Shown here: positions 9,601 to 17,378 of the stretch, piece after piece | Position numbering within the stretch: position 1 is the first letter of the stretch | Layout: every line of letters begins with the position of its first letter | Assembly: GCA_022842905.1 (NCBI GenBank) | Contig: JALHOS010000025.1 | Location: forward strand, 1 to 36,229 | Direction of reading: 5' to 3' | Source of the DNA: Myxococcaceae bacterium | GTDB lineage: Bacteria; Myxococcota; Myxococcia; Myxococcales; Myxococcaceae | DNA length: 36,229 nt | Notes under the pieces: generated by a model | Told to the model about the DNA's origin: nothing | The model's database searches: none | What the model saw: only the letters and a program-made list of their open reading frames with translations | Position numbers and translations under genes: made by a program

Positions 9601-10212
9601 GGCTTCAACATTGCCTCGCACGACCTCGAGATCCGCGGCGCCGGCAGCCTGCTGGGCAAGGAGCAGTCGGGCTCGATCGAAGCGGTGGGGTTCGATCTGT
9701 ACGCGCAGCTGCTCGAGGAGGCGATCGCCGAGGCGCGCGGCGAGCCGAAGAAGCAGGCCGTCGAGCCGGAGCTCAACCTGCCGGTGCCGGCGTACCTGCC
9801 GGAGCACTACGTGCCGGACGTGCACCAGCGCCTCGTGCTGTACAAGCGGCTGGCCCAGTGCGCGACCCCGGACGAGCTGTACGACGTGCGCGGCGAGCTG
9901 ATCGACCGGTTCGGCGAGCTCCCCGACGAGGTGGAGCACCTGCTCGACGTCATGCTGCTCCGGCAGGACCTGCGCGCCTTGAGCCTGCGCGCGCTGGAGG
10001 GGGGCCCGAGCCGGCTGGTGGTGACCTTGGGGCCCGACGCGGCGCTCGACGGCGGGCGGCTCATGAGCCTGGTGCAGCGCTCGAAGGGGCTCTACCGGCT
10101 GACACCGGAGCTCAAGCTGGTGATGCGCGTCGAAGGACAGCTCAAGGTGCCGGAGCTGCTGGCCACCGCGCGCAAGGCGCTGCGGGATCTGGCAACCTGT
10201 GCCCGCAGCTGA
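6661..10212 (+). CDS. mfd: transcription-repair coupling factor Mfd
   Basis: Full-length Mfd, 1183 aa, the normal size. It removes RNA polymerase stalled at DNA lesions and recruits UvrA. Regions in order: the UvrB-like N-terminal module (1 to about 350), the CarD-like RNA polymerase interaction domain (about 514-580, from EGDLCVHADFGVCRY), the RecG-like translocase with Walker A GDVGYGKTE (about 667-675), the DEEQ box at about 768, SATPIPRT motif III, and QLRGRVGRS motif VI, then the C-terminal TRCF domain from about 1000. A TTG at 6658 directly precedes the GTG at 6661; GTG is taken because GTGAGG then lies 8 bases upstream. It sits between the subtilase and a lipoprotein gene with gaps of 39 and 32 bases, so it may be transcribed with them, although the functions do not appear related. 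Confidence 0.97.
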   Translation: MSAAPVPADPRARLLEALAAGRRVSCLSLSGSARAYVLADVLRRRGGALVCVTPDDEGAELLTGELSFFLGEESGGVLHLPADEVLPWDELVVDAQTASERMGVLHQLASGGSARALVLSAKALARRVLPKRVLLELSFVVKPGDELGRDGLGKRLVDMGYRASPLVEDPGSFSMRGDILDVFPALSEAPVRLEFFGDTLETLRRFDPQTQRTEAPVTQLLLLPARELFFNEQTRSQASASIRDAAEAQHVPSSKVRERLEQVREGVAAPGMEGLLPGFFPTGLDSVFDYLADRHEDTLFWLDDPVSLERTWEDLADDARRSHHDAVRRQDLTLGPQAHFLTQAELNERLGRHPVAQGGGLTLEAFEASVRFDYESTQPLADALKSHHGEDGALAPLLDALHAWRGEALVTIVSCGSLSQVDRLRRLLAERDVPFAVHTRKADADERPPSMPPLDVLRQSAALAHLLIGELSHGFVDRRAGLALLSDEDVLGPRARRRVRRRKSTAESFAASFQDLKEGDLCVHADFGVCRYGGLVTLPVGGLHADFLLLEFHGRDKVYLPVGRMRLVSKFTGGDPSKIALDRLGTPGWEKKKQQVKEQLLKLAAELLTLYAQRKAHPGHAFSAPDRYFHQFEADFEFDETPDQQKAIDDVLADMQKKQPMDRLVCGDVGYGKTEVAMRAAFKAVLDRKQVALLVPTTLLAHQHFASFQKRFAGYPVTVDVVSSLRKPGDVKEAFAKAREGRVDVLIGTHKLLNADVSFKDLGLLIVDEEQKFGVKQKESLKRLKTHVDTLTLSATPIPRTLNLAMSGMWDLSLITTPPLDRRAIRTFVNKFDPGQIKEAILREVQRGGQVFFIHNRVQSLASMEKFLRGLLPQVSMVVGHGQMPEGQLEKVMLDFVERRAQLLLCTSIVESGIDIASANTMIVNRADQFGLAQLYQLRGRVGRSKERAYAYLLVPQGRAVTKDAQRRLEVLQTFTELGAGFNIASHDLEIRGAGSLLGKEQSGSIEAVGFDLYAQLLEEAIAEARGEPKKQAVEPELNLPVPAYLPEHYVPDVHQRLVLYKRLAQCATPDELYDVRGELIDRFGELPDEVEHLLDVMLLRQDLRALSLRALEGGPSRLVVTLGPDAALDGGRLMSLVQRSKGLYRLTPELKLVMRVEGQLKVPELLATARKALRDLATCARS

Positions 10213-10244
10213 CCCGATCTCCGGGCTTCCCTTCGACCGACGCC

Positions 10245-12242
10245 ATGGGCTCACACCGCGCGCTGTGCCTGCTGCTGGTGACCGCCTCGTCGGTCGTCAC
10301 CGCCCCGGGGTGTGCGCGTGAGGTCGGCTACGTCGAGCTCGTCGGCGACCCGCAGCTGCGCAGCGAGTGTGTCGTGCTCTTCGCGCAGCCCGCGGGCGAG
10401 GAGGCCAAGCAGACGGACGGCGCGCGCTGGAAGGACCGCCGCGCGCGGTTCGCCGTGGCCATGACGAAGCCCACCGACGTCGTCATTTGGGCGCGGGGCT
10501 TCGGACCCGACTGCGCGGCGGCCACCGAGCCTGCAGAAGAGAGCGTCCAGACCCTGCTGGTGCGAGGGAAGGTCGTCCAGCTTTCGCTCGAGGTCGTGGG
10601 CAAGTCCGCGCCCGACGGGGGTGGCGGCGGTGATGCGGGCGTCGACGCCGACGGCGACGGCGCGCCTGCGGGGCTGGACTGCGCCGACGACGACCCCCGC
10701 CGCGCGCCGGGCCGACCGGAGCTGTGCGGGAACGCGCTGGACGACGACTGCGACACGCTCGTGGACTGCGCCGACGCCCAGTGCGCTGGGCAGCCCTGTG
10801 ACGACCGCCTCACCTGCACCCCAGCGTCGGCCTGCACCGCCGGACGCTGTGAAGCGACGCAGGCGTGCGCGCCGACGACGGACGGCGGTTGCTTCGAACA
10901 CTGTGCCATCGACGGTGGGTGCGCCTGGCGTGCTCGCACGGGCGGCGCCTGTGACGACGGACAGCGCTGCACGTACGGGGACACCTGCACGAGCCTTGGC
11001 ACCTGTGCGCCGTCGATGATCTGCATGGACTCGAACGACTGCACCGCCGAGGTGTGCGCGGCGACCATGTGCGCGCAGTCCGTCATTCGCTACGCGCCGT
11101 GCGGAGACGGGGGCGCCTGCAACGCGGCTGGGCAGTGTGTGGACGGCGGCTTTCGGCTGCCGGTCAGCAACCTGGACGTGGACACCCTGGTGGGTTGGCG
11201 GACGCGCTCGGTCACCTCGAGCTGCTCAGGCACGGCGACGCTCGACACGGGCACCGGCAGCGTAACCGTCGACTCGTCGTGCCTCGCCGGCCTCGCGCTG
11301 AACCAACACCAACTCGTCCCACAAGCCAGCGGGCGAGCGCCGCTCTACGTGGTCGCCACCGAAGGCGGCCTGACGCTCCCCTCAGGCGTACTCCTCCGCG
11401 CGGTGGGCCCCAACCCGCTCGTCTTCGTCGTGCGCGGCGCGGTGTCGATCGCCGGGCGCATTTCGGTGAGCGCGAGTGGTGCGACGCCGGGCGCTGGCGC
11501 TCCGAGCTGTGGCGTGGGGCTCGGCGGCGCGGTCCCCGATGTCAACCTGCCACAGGGCGGCGGAGGAGGCGGCGGCTTCGGACTGCCGGGTGGTCGCGGG
11601 AGCTGGTGGGACGGCGGGTGGACCCCGGGCGGGCAGGTCGAGGGTGAGGACTCCCTCGTCCCGCTCCGTGGTGGCTGCGCTGGCGGGTCGGTGGCGCGAT
11701 CGTCACCGGTGGCCGGCGGCGCCGGGGGCGGTGCGCTGCAGATCTCCGCGTCGACGGAGCTGGTCCTCCAAGGCCCTGGGCGGTTGACGGCGGGGGGCGG
11801 CGGCGGCGGGACGTATTTAGCGATGCCCGGGCAGACGCCGAACTCTGGGGGTGGGGGCGGCGGCAGCGGCGGCGCGATTTTGCTCGAAGCGCCGAGCATT
11901 CGGCTCCAGTCAGGCAGTGTCGTCGCGGCCAACGGAGGCGGCGGCGGGCAGGGGCGGCAGCAGAGCCTGGGCGATGCCGGCGCCAATGCCTTGGACGACA
12001 CCCTACCGGCGCCCGGAGGCTGCGGTGGGAGCGCCTGCGGCAAGTGCGGCGGCAACGGCGGCGCGCGCTTCGATTCGGCGAGGGACGGTTCCGACGCGGG
12101 CACCTTCAGCAGCTGCACGCCCCCCATTGGCGGCGGAGGCGGGGGTGGCGGCGTTGGACGCATTCGCCTCAACGCCACGGCGTGCCAGCTGGGCGCCACG
12201 CTGAGCCCGTCGCCGTCGAGCGACACGGCGAGCTGCCGCTGA
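10245..12242 (+). CDS. MopE-motif lipoprotein with Gly-rich C-terminal half
   Basis: Predicted outer-surface lipoprotein of 665 aa with signal and lipobox TAPGC (Cys near residue 24). A small beta domain follows (about 25-115) with two cysteines about 48 residues apart. Then comes an Asp/Cys motif (about 134-178: DADGDG, DCADDD, CGNALDDDCD) of the putative metal-binding MopE type. After it stand a Cys-rich stretch (about 180-300) and a Gly-rich half in which short beta-like phrases (LQISAST, ILLEAPSIRLQSG, GRIRLNAT) alternate with runs of six to eight glycines, as in a repetitive solenoid. The ATG at 10245 gives a good signal peptide but no clear ribosome site; the gene follows mfd by 32 bases. 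The protein at 29044-31962 shares the N-terminal domain and the metal motif. Function unknown. Confidence 0.85.
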   Translation: MGSHRALCLLLVTASSVVTAPGCAREVGYVELVGDPQLRSECVVLFAQPAGEEAKQTDGARWKDRRARFAVAMTKPTDVVIWARGFGPDCAAATEPAEESVQTLLVRGKVVQLSLEVVGKSAPDGGGGGDAGVDADGDGAPAGLDCADDDPRRAPGRPELCGNALDDDCDTLVDCADAQCAGQPCDDRLTCTPASACTAGRCEATQACAPTTDGGCFEHCAIDGGCAWRARTGGACDDGQRCTYGDTCTSLGTCAPSMICMDSNDCTAEVCAATMCAQSVIRYAPCGDGGACNAAGQCVDGGFRLPVSNLDVDTLVGWRTRSVTSSCSGTATLDTGTGSVTVDSSCLAGLALNQHQLVPQASGRAPLYVVATEGGLTLPSGVLLRAVGPNPLVFVVRGAVSIAGRISVSASGATPGAGAPSCGVGLGGAVPDVNLPQGGGGGGGFGLPGGRGSWWDGGWTPGGQVEGEDSLVPLRGGCAGGSVARSSPVAGGAGGGALQISASTELVLQGPGRLTAGGGGGGTYLAMPGQTPNSGGGGGGSGGAILLEAPSIRLQSGSVVAANGGGGGQGRQQSLGDAGANALDDTLPAPGGCGGSACGKCGGNGGARFDSARDGSDAGTFSSCTPPIGGGGGGGGVGRIRLNATACQLGATLSPSPSSDTASCR

Positions 12243-12258
12243 CGGAGCGCGACCTCCG
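12243..12258. terminator. short hairpin between convergent genes
   Basis: CGGAG and CTCCG form a 5-bp stem around a 6-base loop immediately after the lipoprotein stop codon and 15 bases from the stop of the convergent transporter gene. There is no T-run on either side, so this is at best a weak terminator candidate, chosen on position. Confidence 0.22.
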
Positions 12259-12273
12259 AGCCGTCGACGAACC

Positions 12274-13134
12274 TCAGGCCGCCGCGCGCCGCGAGAGCAG
12301 GGCCGCCACTGTCGCCGTCGCGTACATCGCCAGCGCGTAGAGCGCCCCAGGCACCGACGCGCGTGGATCTCCGAGCAGCGTTGGGCTGACCGCGAGCGCG
12401 ATCGCGATGGTGCTGTTGCGAATGCTCAGCTGCGTTCCGACGGTCACTGCCTGGCCCCAGCTCAACCCGCCCAGCCGAGCCCCCAGCAGCCCCGCGCCCA
12501 AGAACACGACGTTGAGCAGCGCCACGGCCAGCCCACACGCGCTGACGGCTTCGGGCAGCCGTTCCCGCTCCGAGACCACCGCGACGACGACGATCGCGGC
12601 CAGAAAGACCAGCGAGAAGGTGCGCAGCGGAGGGGCCAACCGCTGAGCGACTCGCGGCGCCCGCGCCCGCACCGCCAGGCCCACCCCGGCCGGCACGAGG
12701 ATGACGAGCACGATCTGAAGAAAGCGCGGCAGGTCCACCGGCACGTCGCGCCCCTGCCCCAGCGCCCGCAGCGTCAGCTCGAGCGTCGCCGGCAAGGAGA
12801 ACGCCGACACGACACAGTTCACGGCGGTCAACGTCATCGCCATGGCCACGTCTCCACGGCCAAGCTGCGCGAAGACCGCCGCGGTGGCGCCCGTCGGACA
12901 GGCGGCGATCAACACCAGGCCCAGCGTCAGCGGCGGCGGCAGCGAAAAGAGCTGCGAGAGGCCCCACGCCACGGCGGGGAGCGCGACGAGCTGCGTGGCG
13001 AGCACGACGACGAGCGGGCGCCGGAGCGCCGTGACGCGCCGAAAGTCCTCGAACGACAAGGACAGCCCCAGCCCGAACATGATGATCGCCAGGGCCAGCG
13101 GCAGCAGCACGGTCGTCAGCACGTTGGCCTGCAT
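12274..13134 (-). CDS. bile acid:sodium symporter (BASS) family transporter
   Basis: Inner-membrane carrier of 286 aa with nine or ten hydrophobic segments. The family's conserved crossover regions are visible: ACPTGATAAVFAQLGRGD in the middle and TQLSIRNSTIAIALA in the second half, which correspond to the two unwound helices that hold substrate and sodium. Bacterial BASS members carry bile-acid-like compounds, pantoate, keto acids or other organic anions, so the substrate is open. The ATG at 13134 begins directly with the first membrane helix; the open frame extends 42 codons upstream but that part is Arg-rich and not membrane-like, and an in-frame GTG at 13146 is another possible start. Divergent from the next gene with 164 bases between. 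Confidence 0.88.
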   Translation of the reverse strand: MQANVLTTVLLPLALAIIMFGLGLSLSFEDFRRVTALRRPLVVVLATQLVALPAVAWGLSQLFSLPPPLTLGLVLIAACPTGATAAVFAQLGRGDVAMAMTLTAVNCVVSAFSLPATLELTLRALGQGRDVPVDLPRFLQIVLVILVPAGVGLAVRARAPRVAQRLAPPLRTFSLVFLAAIVVVAVVSERERLPEAVSACGLAVALLNVVFLGAGLLGARLGGLSWGQAVTVGTQLSIRNSTIAIALAVSPTLLGDPRASVPGALYALAMYATATVAALLSRRAAA

Positions 13135-13298
13135 GGGAGCGCACACTGTACTCGCCCCGGCGCCACGGGCTCGTCGCGTCGCGCTTCTGACAGTGCGATC
13201 CCAGGCGAGGGTCGGCTCCGTGCCAGCCCAGCCGCGGCGACTCGCCAGCGCCCTCGCCACCTGCGCGAGAGCACTGCCCCGCCAAGAAGGCCCGGCGG

Positions 13299-13883
13299 TT
13301 GCACCGCTCGAGGACCGTGCTGCCGACCGTGACCCTCCTCGTGTTGCTCGCCCCGCCGGCGGTGGAGTCGGCGGCCGACGCAGGCGCCCGAGAGGACCGC
13401 CCGCGCTTCGGCTTCGTCGTCGACGTAGGGCTGCCGGACGGCGCGGCCGTCGGGGTGCAGATCAAAGCGGCCCCCGACTTCAAGCTCGAGCTCGCCGGGC
13501 TGACCAACGGCGTGGGCTTCGGCGTGCGCGCAGGCGCCGGGGTGTTCGTGCTGCCCAAGCTCTTCCGGACCTTCCGGCCCGTCGTGTCCGCTGACGTGGG
13601 CTCGCTGTTCCAGGGCGACGCGTCGTGGCTCCCGGGCGTCGACCCCGCCGTCAAAGCGGCGCTGGCCCAAGTCTCGTACTTCTTCTGCAGCGCGGCGGCG
13701 GGCTTCGAGCTGGGCTCGCCGAACGTCGCCTTCGTCTTCAAGCTGGGCGTCGCCTACGTCGCCGGCAAGCTCCCTTCCCTCACGGTGCCGCTGCCGAACA
13801 GCGGAGCCCTGGTCGCGACGGGCATCGTCGTCAGCGGCCTCATCCCTTCGGCCAAGGTGGGCCTGTCCGTGGCCTTCGATTGA
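13299..13883 (+). CDS. putative outer-membrane beta-barrel-like protein
   Basis: Unrecognised 194-aa protein that is probably exported. The TTG start at 13299 is supported by AAGAAGG 8 bases upstream and yields a signal peptide (basic HRSR, hydrophobic VTLLVLLAPP, cleavage near VESAADA). The mature part has alternating short amphipathic strands with glycine turns (FGFVVDVGLPDG, VGFGVRAGAGVFV, VAFVFKLGVAYVAG, GIVVSGLIPSAKVGLSVAFD) and ends in an aromatic-acidic pair, all in keeping with a small outer-membrane barrel. A GTG at 13317 would give a shorter signal. No catalytic motif is visible. The downstream lipoprotein gene starts 105 bases later on the same strand, so both may be envelope proteins of one transcript. 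Confidence 0.68.
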   Translation: MHRSRTVLPTVTLLVLLAPPAVESAADAGAREDRPRFGFVVDVGLPDGAAVGVQIKAAPDFKLELAGLTNGVGFGVRAGAGVFVLPKLFRTFRPVVSADVGSLFQGDASWLPGVDPAVKAALAQVSYFFCSAAAGFELGSPNVAFVFKLGVAYVAGKLPSLTVPLPNSGALVATGIVVSGLIPSAKVGLSVAFD

Positions 13884-13988
13884 CTTCGCTCCTGACTTCT
13901 CGCCTGCCTGGGCGTGTCCCCCTCGCCCACCCCCAATCGCGCCCGGGCGGGCACTTTTCTTCTTCCGTTCGCTGAAGCGGGAGGCCTC

Positions 13989-14534
13989 ATGCGCCGTGCC
14001 CTCGTCCTCACAGGCCTCCTCACCAGCGCCGCCTGCGCCGGGCCGCCCTTCGTGCTGTCGGCGACGGCGGAGACGTTCTGTCACCAACTGCCAGAGCAGC
14101 GCTTCGTCGTGCCCCAGGGTGCCGTGCTGCCGCAGGCCGTGTCGATTGCGCGCACCTTCGAGTTCGACGTCAGCCAAGCCCCGGCGGCCCCCGGCCTCAC
14201 CGCGCGACTCGGCCTGGCCCACGTTCGGCTGACCCGCACCGACGGCACGTTGGACTTCCTCAAGTCCGCGCAGGTGACGCTGCTCTCGCCGTCGGCGTCG
14301 GCCCTCGAGTCACCGTCGCTGGCAACGGGCCGCATTCCCACCGGGGCGACCGCGATTCGCGTGGCGGGCCAGGACGTCGATCTGGCTCCGTACCTGGCCA
14401 ACGGCCTGCTCCGTTACGCCGTCGCGCTCGAGGGCACCATGCCCGCGCGCTCGTTCAGCTTGGATCTCGAGGCCTGCGCCACCGTGAGCGCCACGCTCGA
14501 CACCGTCGCGCTCATCAACGCCACGGTGCCGTGA
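13989..14534 (+). CDS. small lipoprotein of unknown function
   Basis: A 181-aa predicted lipoprotein. The signal MRRALVLTGLLTSAAC ends in a standard lipobox (SAAC, Cys16), and GGGAGG stands 5-6 bases before the ATG. The mature protein is a single beta-rich domain with one further cysteine pair (in TFCHQLPEQ and LEACATVS) that may form a disulphide. I do not recognise the family. It lies between the barrel-like protein gene and the 419-aa protein gene on the same strand. Confidence 0.72.
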   Translation: MRRALVLTGLLTSAACAGPPFVLSATAETFCHQLPEQRFVVPQGAVLPQAVSIARTFEFDVSQAPAAPGLTARLGLAHVRLTRTDGTLDFLKSAQVTLLSPSASALESPSLATGRIPTGATAIRVAGQDVDLAPYLANGLLRYAVALEGTMPARSFSLDLEACATVSATLDTVALINATVP

Positions 14535-14625
14535 AGGCTCGACGCCTCTCGTTCGCTCAGAACTCGAGTGCGGGGCGTAAAGCGCGTTGAGCGCAACCGG
14601 CCGGCGCGCTCGCCGAAGACGCAGC

Positions 14626-15885
14626 ATGCCCCCACCGGTCTCAGCCACCCGTACGTCCAACGTCACGCTGCCGCAGGTCGGAGGGGTCTCTGGCTCGATT
14701 CAGACCAGCCGCGACTTCCGCTCGACGAGCACGCGCCAGAGCGACGGCGGCGTGACGACCTTCACAGTCCAAACGACGGGCACGTTGGGGTTGAAGCTCG
14801 ACGCGAGCGGCCACGGCGCGGCGGTGCGGATCGGCGAGGCGTCGAAGACGTCGTCCACCTTCAGCGTGGCCGTGCCGGACGACAAAGCGCGCGCGTTCGA
14901 CGTGCAGCGTTTCAACCCGCTCGATCCGTCGGCGCTGCCGGTCGGAGGCAGCCTGGTGCTGCAGGGCAGCCGCAACGGCGAGAGCGCGTTCTCGGCGTCG
15001 TTCCGCAAGCTGTCCTTCGACACGAAGACGACGTCGGCGCAGCTGACGAGCGTGCGCGTCGACAAGCTGACCGCGAGCACGGTGCGCGTGACGGCGGCGC
15101 CCAGCGCGGTGTTCGACCGGCTGAGCAAGCTCGGGTTCACTCACGGCAAGCTGTCGGCCTTCGTGCTCGCCGCGGACCGGCTGGAAGGTGAAGCGCTCAA
15201 GAGCACGGTGATCGATCTGTCGACGCCCGCTGGCCGCCAGGCGTACCGCGCGCTGCTGACCACCGGCGCGTTCCCGAGCCGCACGGGCTCCGGCGTGACG
15301 GCGCTGGCGAGCATGGAGAAGGTCGCGTACCGGCACGAGAACGGGTTGTCGATCAACGGGCACGACTTCTGGTTCGGCAACCGGACGGCGGGCGAAGCGC
15401 TCCGCACCCGGCACGCGGACGGGACGGTCGACGTCACCGCGACGGTGCAGCACGCCGGCGGGGTGCCGCTCACCCTGACGCGCCGCTGGAACCCAAGCGG
15501 GGCCGAGGCGTTGGAGAAGCGGCAGTTCGACTACCGGCTGCCGCTGTCTACGCCCCAGGCGGCCCGGCTGACGGAGCTGTTGACCGGCACGCGGCCCAGC
15601 GAGCGGCTGCTCAAGGAAGGCACCTACACGCTGCGGCTGGGCGACGCGCAGCTCAAGGCCCTCCACGCCGCGACGAAGCGCGCGCACCAGGCCAACCCCG
15701 GCGTCACGCACCTCAAGCTCTTGGCGCAGGAGGCGGACCACGTGGCGTTCGGCCTGGCGCTGGTACGGCTGGCCCGCTCGGACGCGGAGAGCTTCCTCAA
15801 CCGGCTCGCCGACATCGACCGCGGACAGAACGGCGAGTGGCGGGACACGGAAGGGACGCTGCCGGGTTCGATCATCGCGCCGTAG
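14626..15885 (+). CDS. unrecognised 419-aa protein without signal peptide
   Basis: A long open frame with the codon bias of its neighbours, so it is a real gene, but the family is not recognised. The ATG at 14626 (MPPPVSATRTSNV) is chosen over an in-frame TTG at 14587, which would add an Arg-rich tail; neither has a strong ribosome site. The N-terminal 40 residues are Ser/Thr-rich and look disordered. About 40-290 is beta-rich with recurrent Thr/Ser/Val strands, including the phrase NGLSINGHDFWFGNRT. The last 130 residues are helical (KALHAATKRAHQ, VAFGLALVRLARSD). There is one stretch each of acidic and basic surface but no cysteine and no membrane segment. It could be a cytosolic or non-classically secreted protein. 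Confidence 0.7.
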   Translation: MPPPVSATRTSNVTLPQVGGVSGSIQTSRDFRSTSTRQSDGGVTTFTVQTTGTLGLKLDASGHGAAVRIGEASKTSSTFSVAVPDDKARAFDVQRFNPLDPSALPVGGSLVLQGSRNGESAFSASFRKLSFDTKTTSAQLTSVRVDKLTASTVRVTAAPSAVFDRLSKLGFTHGKLSAFVLAADRLEGEALKSTVIDLSTPAGRQAYRALLTTGAFPSRTGSGVTALASMEKVAYRHENGLSINGHDFWFGNRTAGEALRTRHADGTVDVTATVQHAGGVPLTLTRRWNPSGAEALEKRQFDYRLPLSTPQAARLTELLTGTRPSERLLKEGTYTLRLGDAQLKALHAATKRAHQANPGVTHLKLLAQEADHVAFGLALVRLARSDAESFLNRLADIDRGQNGEWRDTEGTLPGSIIAP

Positions 15886-16333
15886 GGAGCGCGGACCACG
15901 CACCTGCGCACCACCGCCGCTCGTTGCGTAGTGCGCGGCGACGCCAGCTCGACGCTTCGAATGGGCTCCGCCTCGCGGCGCGTTGGGTGCTCGCACGCGC
16001 CGCGCGCTCAGAGGCCGCGAACGAGCCATCCACCGGCGAGGACCACTCGTTCGACGACGAGCGAGCCCAGGCCGCGCTCAAGAAGGACGCGTCGTCGAGG
16101 GGCCAGGCGAGCGGCGAGATTCGGCAGGTGGTGCGCACACTGGACCAACGACCGGCGCGGGCGACGGACGCGCGTCGGCCGGAGGTGGAAGCTTCCGCGA
16201 GCGGGCCATCCACCCCTTCTGCTGAACCGTCGACCACCACGACGCGCAGCGGCCGAAGTCGAGCGTCGACCTGCCGCCGGAGCACACGCCAGCAACACGA
16301 CGCAGCCGCCGGCGCTGAGACTAAAGAGCGCCC
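15886..16333. other. 448-base stretch without a convincing gene
   Basis: Frames stay open here on both strands because stops are rare at this GC level, but none begins with a ribosome site or gives a protein with recognisable features. A motif CGCGARCGRGCCATCCACC occurs twice, near 16017 and 16197, about 180 bases apart, with only vague similarity beyond it. This is reminiscent of the clearly decayed repeats at 17946-18560. The last 60 bases hold the leader of the SDR gene, with AAGAG before its ATG. It may be decayed coding DNA. Confidence 0.4.
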
Positions 16334-17110
16334 ATGGACCTGAAGCTCGCAGGACGCGTGGCGCTGGTGACGGGCAGCAGCCGGGGCATTGGGCTCGGCT
16401 GCGCGCGGCGCCTGGCGGAAGAAGGGTGTGACGTGGCGATCTGCGGGCGAGGCCAAGCCGCCCTGGACGGCGCGGTGCAGAGCCTCGCGCCGCTCGGCCG
16501 GCGTGTTCACGCGCAGCAGGTCGATCTGCTCGAGCCCGGGCAGACCGAGCGCTTCGTCGAACAGACGGTCAGCGCGCTGGGCCGGCTGGACTGTGTCGTC
16601 GCCAACGTCGGCGGCACCGTGGGCGGCAACTTCATGGACACGCCGTCGGACGCCTTCGTGCGGACGTTCGAGCTCAACGCGGGCGTCGCCGTGCGCGTGC
16701 TCAAGGCCGCCGCGCCACACCTGGCCAAGAGCGGCAGTGGCAGCGCGGTGTTCATCGCCAGCATCTCGGGAGAGCGCCCCGGGCCCCGCTCGCAGTACGG
16801 CGCGGCGAAGGCGGCGGAGATCTACCTGGCCAGCGCCTTGGCGCGAGAGCTCGCCGGCCTGGGCATTCGCGTCAACGCCGTCAGCCCCGGCTCCATTCTG
16901 TTCCCCGGCGGCGGCTGGGCCGAACGCCAGAAGTCCATGCCCGACCGCATCGCCGACTTCATCGCCCGCGAGTTCCCCTTCGGCCGCATGGGCACCGTCG
17001 ACGAGGTGGCCGACGTGGTGGCGTTCCTCTCGTCCCCTCGCGCGTCCTGGGTCAGCGGCGCCAACGTCGTGGTCGACGGCGCACAAGGCTACCCGACCGT
17101 GCGGCTCTGA
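16334..17110 (+). CDS. short-chain dehydrogenase/reductase (SDR)
   Basis: Classical NAD(P)-dependent SDR of 258 aa. The cofactor loop TGSSRGIG is at residues 13-20, the structural Asn in ANVGG at 91, the catalytic tetrad Asn115, Ser143, Tyr155 and Lys159 (YGAAK), and the PG motif in VSPGSI follows. Length and C-terminus (SGANVVVDGAQ) match 3-oxoacyl-ACP-reductase-like SDRs, but these do not fix a substrate. The residue after the second beta strand (ICGRG) includes an arginine, which tends to favour NADPH. ATG 16334 is preceded by AAGAG at suitable spacing. The next gene begins 112 bases downstream and appears to have its own promoter. Confidence 0.93.
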   Translation: MDLKLAGRVALVTGSSRGIGLGCARRLAEEGCDVAICGRGQAALDGAVQSLAPLGRRVHAQQVDLLEPGQTERFVEQTVSALGRLDCVVANVGGTVGGNFMDTPSDAFVRTFELNAGVAVRVLKAAAPHLAKSGSGSAVFIASISGERPGPRSQYGAAKAAEIYLASALARELAGLGIRVNAVSPGSILFPGGGWAERQKSMPDRIADFIAREFPFGRMGTVDEVADVVAFLSSPRASWVSGANVVVDGAQGYPTVRL

Positions 17111-17185
17111 ACCTCCTCACGGCCCACGCCGGCCGAGCCCGGGCACGAAGCGCCCCACCCGCCGCGCCCATCAGCGCGCCGCTGC

Positions 17186-17214
17186 TGTAAGGATTGGCTG
17201 GGCAGCGAGTCTCC
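17186..17214 (+). promoter_or_regulatory. candidate ECF-type promoter before the Cys-rich gene
   Basis: GTAAGG (17187-17192) and GTCTCC (17209-17214) are separated by 16 bases, a layout used by many ECF sigma factors (a -35 with an AA core and a -10 containing GTC). The site lies directly upstream of the metallothionein-like gene. A start of transcription 6-8 bases after it would fall at the ATG at 17223 and give a nearly leaderless mRNA, which agrees with the lack of a ribosome site there. It would suit autoregulation by the sigma factor in the same operon. This is inferred by eye from one site only. Confidence 0.3.
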
Positions 17215-17222
17215 CAAGCACC

Positions 17223-17378
17223 ATGAGCGAACCCACCACCTGTCAGTGCCAACGTTGTGAAGCCACCTGCGGCTGCCAAGGCGTCGCCCCGTCGACGAGC
17301 GGCTGCTGCTGCGGCCCGAAGTGCACCTGCGGCCCGAGCTGCGCCTGCCCTCCAACGTGCCGGTGCCCCAAGAAGTGA
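17223..17378 (+). CDS. metallothionein-like Cys-rich small protein
   Basis: A 51-residue protein with 14 cysteines (positions 7, 9, 12, 16, 18, 28, 29, 30, 34, 36, 40, 42, 46 and 48), arranged mostly as CxC, CCC and CxxC, with Gly, Pro, Lys and Thr spacers and no aromatic residue. This is the composition of a metallothionein, and the likely role is binding soft metals such as Cu(I), Zn or Cd in the cytoplasm, since no signal peptide is present. It does not show the SmtA/BmtA family pattern that I know. Its TGA overlaps the GTG of the sigma factor gene (GTGA at 17375-17378), which implies translational coupling. No Shine-Dalgarno sequence precedes the ATG. The reading frame is supported by this overlap and by the improbability of so many well-spaced Cys codons. 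Metal binding is inferred. Confidence 0.75.
   Translation: MSEPTTCQCQRCEATCGCQGVAPSTSGCCCGPKCTCGPSCACPPTCRCPKK

Noticed and set aside
3787-10254. A 2155-codon open frame on the minus strand
   Set aside because: It lies antisense to the subtilase and mfd, both identified by motifs. Its translation is Arg/His/Leu/Gln-rich low-complexity sequence, as expected opposite GC-rich genes.
11500-12200. Glycine-run DNA (GGCGGCGGAGGC-type) as a possible repeat array or CRISPR
   Set aside because: The runs are irregular in length and spacing and are explained as codons of the Gly-rich protein half; no constant repeat with unique spacers exists here or elsewhere in the window.
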